Shown here piece after piece: positions 62,025-64,000 of a DNA stretch of 64,000 nt. The notes beneath the pieces are model-generated. The model had not been told where the DNA came from. It saw nothing but the letters and a program-made list of their open reading frames with translations, and searched no databases. This DNA is from Alentia gelatinosa (lineage: Eukaryota; Annelida; Polychaeta; Phyllodocida; Polynoidae): positions 60,638,841 through 60,702,840 of the forward strand of contig OX465584.1 in the NCBI GenBank assembly GCA_950022655.1, given 5' to 3'. Numbering within the stretch: position 1 is the stretch's first letter; each line of letters opens with the position of its first letter. A program made the translations under genes and the position numbers.

Positions 62025-62661
62025 GGGACCCGTTTCAATCGAATGGGTCACTAAGCCACTTGGTGACATGACTAGTGACAGCAATAGTGACAGGAATAGT
62101 GACAAAATTTAATTCTCGTTTCAAAAGGCATGTCACTATTGGGGTGGTGTGTCAGTTCACTGTTGGCGACATAGTGACATTGCTGCCTGGGCCTTACAAT
62201 GGATGGTGTTAGCGCTATCGGGAACAAGTGGTGTCAAGGTGAAAGTCGCTGCAGAAATTAGTGACAGTCTTGAGTAATCCTACACTGGCCATCAGAGCAG
62301 CATTTTCTATGACAAAATTCAAATGCGAATATCGTTGGATTGCATGGGCCGATATCCTTCATATTTGGCATGTTTATAAGTTGTATGTGTCCCTAACTAA
62401 AGTTAAAGTTTCGTAGCTTAATTCCTACAGGAAGCAAAGTTACGCATTTGTGACAATAGAAGCGAGAGGGTATACGCTCTCGCTATTTCCGACACAATAG
62501 TGGCACCAATAGTGACCGGACATCGGTACATGCTGCTATTGGCGCCTGTCTGTTATCCTATGTCGCAGAATTATTTGTCCCTTAAGTACTGAAACGCGAA
62601 GTGCCGCTATTGTGTCCTGCGACACAATAACTGACGTCCTACAGTCTATTGAAACGGGCCC
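62025..62661. mobile_element. Long, diverged relative of the GGGACCTGTTTCA family
   Basis: The ends gggacccgtttcaatcgaat and ctattgaaacgggccc are inverted, about 637 bp apart. The block 'gtagcttaattcctac' with 'taactaaagttaaagttt' is the reverse counterpart of the block in 19304-19676. It has extra 'agtgacag' repeats and an internal palindrome 'agcgagagggtatacgctctcgct'. It has no transposase. Confidence 0.6.
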
Positions 62662-62824
62662 CTGGTCGGGTTAGATGAGCGGCCGCCTTGAACCAGTAGC
62701 AGAATAGACGAAAACAGGGATTCGTTTTAAAGAGTGTAAACAAATGGATTATGGAAGTATATCGGTTTAAAAAATCCACCAAGGCTGCGCTGATTCTAAT
62801 GCCACATCACTGAATGCAGCACCT

Positions 62825-63094
62825 TTATCCTATCCCTAAAGAAAAACTCTATAGGCTTAACATTGGGTCACTGTATTTGGTATGGAGTTGAGAAAAATGA
62901 TAAATATCGCTCTAGTGGGATACACTTGACAAATGACGTCATTTGTTAATGGACCAATGAACGAGCACGACACTAGAGAGTCTGAAAGTAGTTCCTTCAC
63001 TAGTAATCTTCACTAGTAGTAATCTTCACTGATTATCGGTGAGTTTTATGTCGTTTCTTAAATTGCTGAAGTAATTTAGACGGGGTAGGATCAA
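62825..63094. mobile_element. TTATCCTACCCC-family element, longer copy
   Basis: It runs from 'ttatcctatccctaaa' to 'cggggtaggatcaa' in the orientation opposite to 36485-36644. It shares 'cttgacaaatgacgtcattt' and 'ctataggcttaacattggg'. Confidence 0.6.
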
Positions 63095-63098
63095 TTCT

Positions 63099-63842
63099 AA
63101 ACCAAACGAGAGTTAGTCGTGTTGTTGTTTATCGCACGACGGCGAGTTCGCATTCTCGGGAGCGGAGCCTACGTCACTAAGATACACTGCGTTGCTTGAT
63201 TGTCTCACTCTGCAGTTTATTTTCCCGAAAGCGGTGCAGTGCACTCCCACACGCACGAAGGGTTAAACAACTTTTCACTCCATTGCAACCAATGTTAAAT
63301 GCACTGTATATCTCTGGTGATATCTCAGTAAATATACAACATAGAGACATTAAACAAAAAATGTCACATGGCTGAAGAGCTGGGGAAGATATTTGGTGGT
63401 TTTTTTTCTATCAATTCGTTTTGCAGAGATCCTTATAGTTGGTCTTATTTCCAGCAATCTGCCGAAATTGCAATGTCAGGCTGCTACAAGTGTCAAAATA
63501 AAAACTTGCTCAAAAGTAAATAAATCTTTAAATTTAAGCATTCATACTTCTATCCTGCAAAGACTTTTGATATATCTTGTTAGGAACACATCAAACTACC
63601 TTTAATTACACATATTTATCATGTACAGAGAGTTCAAACATCGATTTTCGTAACGCTGGTTGAGCGATAATAACAGAAAGCTAGGGTGTGCGAAACTGGC
63701 AATACCCTTTGCCCCTAGCGGTTGTCAAAGAAACTAAATGTTCCGCTCCCAAGAATATCACTGATCTCGGCTTCGCCTCTGGCAGTAATACACAAACTCG
63801 CCGTCGTGCGATAAACAACAACACTCTCTCTCGTTTGGTTTT
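63099..63842. mobile_element. Element with ~50-bp terminal inverted repeats
   Basis: The left end 'aaaccaaacgagagttagtc' continuing to 'gtttatcgcacgacggcgag' is the inverse of the right end 'ctcgccgtcgtgcgataaac' to 'ctcgtttggttttt'. The interior ~640 bp has no convincing transposase. The miniature form is at 36361-36480. Confidence 0.7.
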
Positions 63843-64000
63843 TCCTAAGTATCCCATCAAACAGGATGCAAATGCTGAGCTCATGGACTTGGATGTGCAA
63901 GTCCGTACTGCTCTGCATGAAGTGTTATGCAATGGCTACATGGTGGCTTTGCCAATTTTTAAAGAGATATACTTTCAAAGTTCGTTTATGCTCTCTTTTC

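Overview
The window looks like a nuclear segment of an invertebrate animal genome. A marine lophotrochozoan such as a mollusc is my best guess, at low confidence. Three things point that way: a three-exon piece of a secreted AA15-type (chitin-binding type 4) copper polysaccharide monooxygenase gene with introns of up to 13 kb, a TRPV-like channel gene, and an AT-rich background crowded with short inverted-repeat elements, minisatellites and retroelement scraps. No bacterial, organellar or CRISPR features are seen, and no complete tRNA or rRNA gene was recognised.

Layout. 1-9.3 kb: AT-rich DNA with several families of miniature inverted-repeat elements (Tigger/pogo-like, piggyBac-like with TTAA ends, and others). 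9.3-13.3 kb: an uninterrupted 631-codon TRPV-like channel gene on the minus strand. Just beyond its 3' end, the segment coding its last ~67 residues is repeated about four more times with a 384-bp period. 13.3-40.1 kb: no host gene recognised. This part holds MITEs, an inverted array of an 11-bp repeat (17.4-18.4 kb), a 46-bp satellite (21.7-22.7 kb), an ATT microsatellite and decayed ends of non-LTR and GIY-YIG-type retroelements. 40.1-60.5 kb: the monooxygenase gene on the plus strand, with a TATA box and a probable noncoding first exon near 40.2 kb and coding exons at 42.4, 55.6 and 60.3 kb. It continues past the right edge or into an exon I could not find. 60.5-64 kb: more inverted-repeat elements.

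The 13-kb intron between coding exons 1 and 2 carries a complete, antisense, very young Ty3/Gypsy retrotransposon (45173-54295). Its two 448-bp LTRs appear identical, it has a 4-bp target duplication and a primer-binding site matching tRNA-Leu, and gag and pol are intact. It sits inside a miniature inverted-repeat element whose two halves lie on either side. It is GC-rich against an AT-rich host. Its pol frame runs ~880 codons beyond the integrase and includes two C2H2 zinc fingers. It then meets a TGA followed by CAGTTA, which fits the CARYYA readthrough context, and the same frame stays open for a further ~190 codons into the 3' LTR.

The most interesting signals are: (1) the Gypsy element with a zinc-finger extension and possible stop-codon readthrough; (2) the channel gene with a downstream array of copies of its own cytoplasmic tail, whose repeat unit includes sequence resembling the end of an adjacent MITE; (3) piggyBac-like MITEs in which a palindromic subterminal motif has expanded into a ~33-unit minisatellite in one copy; and (4) transposon ends lying within 17-45 bp of the splice acceptors of all three visible monooxygenase coding exons.
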